From Palleronia abyssalis (GTDB lineage: Bacteria > Pseudomonadota > Alphaproteobacteria > Rhodobacterales > Rhodobacteraceae), in contig NZ_ONZF01000017.1 in assembly GCF_900302445.1 (NCBI RefSeq), positions 1 through 47,566 of the forward strand: a stretch of 47,566 nt of DNA, read 5' to 3'. Shown here in pieces: positions 47,440 to 47,566 of this stretch. Each line of letters opens with the position of its first letter. Position 1 is the first letter of the stretch. The notes beneath the pieces are model-generated. The model did not search any database. It saw only the letters and a list, made by a program, of their open reading frames with translations, and was not told the origin of the DNA. Position numbers and translations under genes: made by a program.

Positions 47440-47566
47440 GAACCCTCGTCAGGCCCTTCCCACACTGGCCTCGCGTTTGGACCATATAGTCATTTGTCTA
47501 AATGGGCCAGCCACGCCCCAAGCCGACTCATCGAATTAGGCTCGCTTGCCCATCTGAGGATGACAA
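47440..47566. repeat. Terminal direct repeat, right copy (circular overlap)
   Basis: Identical to bases 1-127. It should be removed when the circle is closed. Confidence 0.93.

Noticed and set aside
1-47566. Real terminal repeats of a linear plasmid or transposon
   Set aside because: The repeat is direct, exact and 127 bp, typical of an assembly overlap of a circle; no transposase lies at the ends.

Overview
The window is a complete circular plasmid opened at an arbitrary point. Bases 1-127 are repeated exactly at 47440-47566, so the unique circle is about 47,439 bp. High GC, a RepC-type initiator, RcgA/RcgR-like proteins, a VirB/VirD transfer system with a VirC1-like ATPase, and two copies of an intergenic motif familiar from Rhodobacteraceae all point to a marine or soil alphaproteobacterium of the Rhodobacterales. 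It is a self-transmissible plasmid, not a chromosome.

Layout: (1) 47.4-2.9 kb holds the serine resolvase promoter region, a small secreted protein, a candidate antisense-RNA terminator, a solitary repC (no repA or repB) and a candidate small RNA. (2) 2.9-15.9 kb is a defence island on the minus strand. A CopG-type regulator with a likely operator is followed by an N6-adenine methyltransferase, a nuclease-methyltransferase fusion of type IIG form, a sigma-70-like factor, a small unknown protein, a giant ImmA/IrrE-UvrD-nuclease fusion, a three-domain ubiquitin-like protein, a DUF6791-ThiF (E2-like plus E1-like) protein and a DUF6527 protein. The genes overlap or nearly abut, so restriction-modification, helicase and ubiquitin-like conjugation parts may be one co-expressed unit. 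(3) 16.4-21 kb holds ardC anti-restriction, two small coupled genes, and rcgA-rcgR.

(4) 21-27.8 kb is the DNA-processing block. A virC1/virC2-like pair reads left, a virD1/mobC-like gene, virD2 relaxase and virD4 coupling protein read right. Between them lies the most striking non-coding feature: about 430 bp of some 60 tandem degenerate heptamers with core GCGG, almost perfectly in 7-bp phase. It is a candidate centromere, operator or overdrive-like element. The origin of transfer probably lies beside it. (5) 27.9-34.5 kb is cargo: a multicopper-oxidase remnant, a CmtR-like repressor, a CDF exporter, lspA, a CYP152-type P450 peroxygenase, a second CDF-like protein, and a methyltransferase-CcdA-TlpA-CcmG thiol-redox operon. 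(6) 34.8-46.4 kb is a single minus-strand virB operon (virB1-2-3-4-7-5*-5-8-9-10-11-two small genes-virB6). One VirB5-like protein carries an inserted transglycosylase domain. (7) 46.5-47.4 kb holds a small secreted protein and a serine resolvase that closes the circle.

Functionally, RepC and the resolvase maintain the plasmid, VirC/VirD process the DNA, the VirB channel transfers it, ArdC probably protects it on arrival, and the two accessory islands give host benefit: defence, and metal, redox or lipid functions. All family assignments come from reading motifs; no database search was possible.
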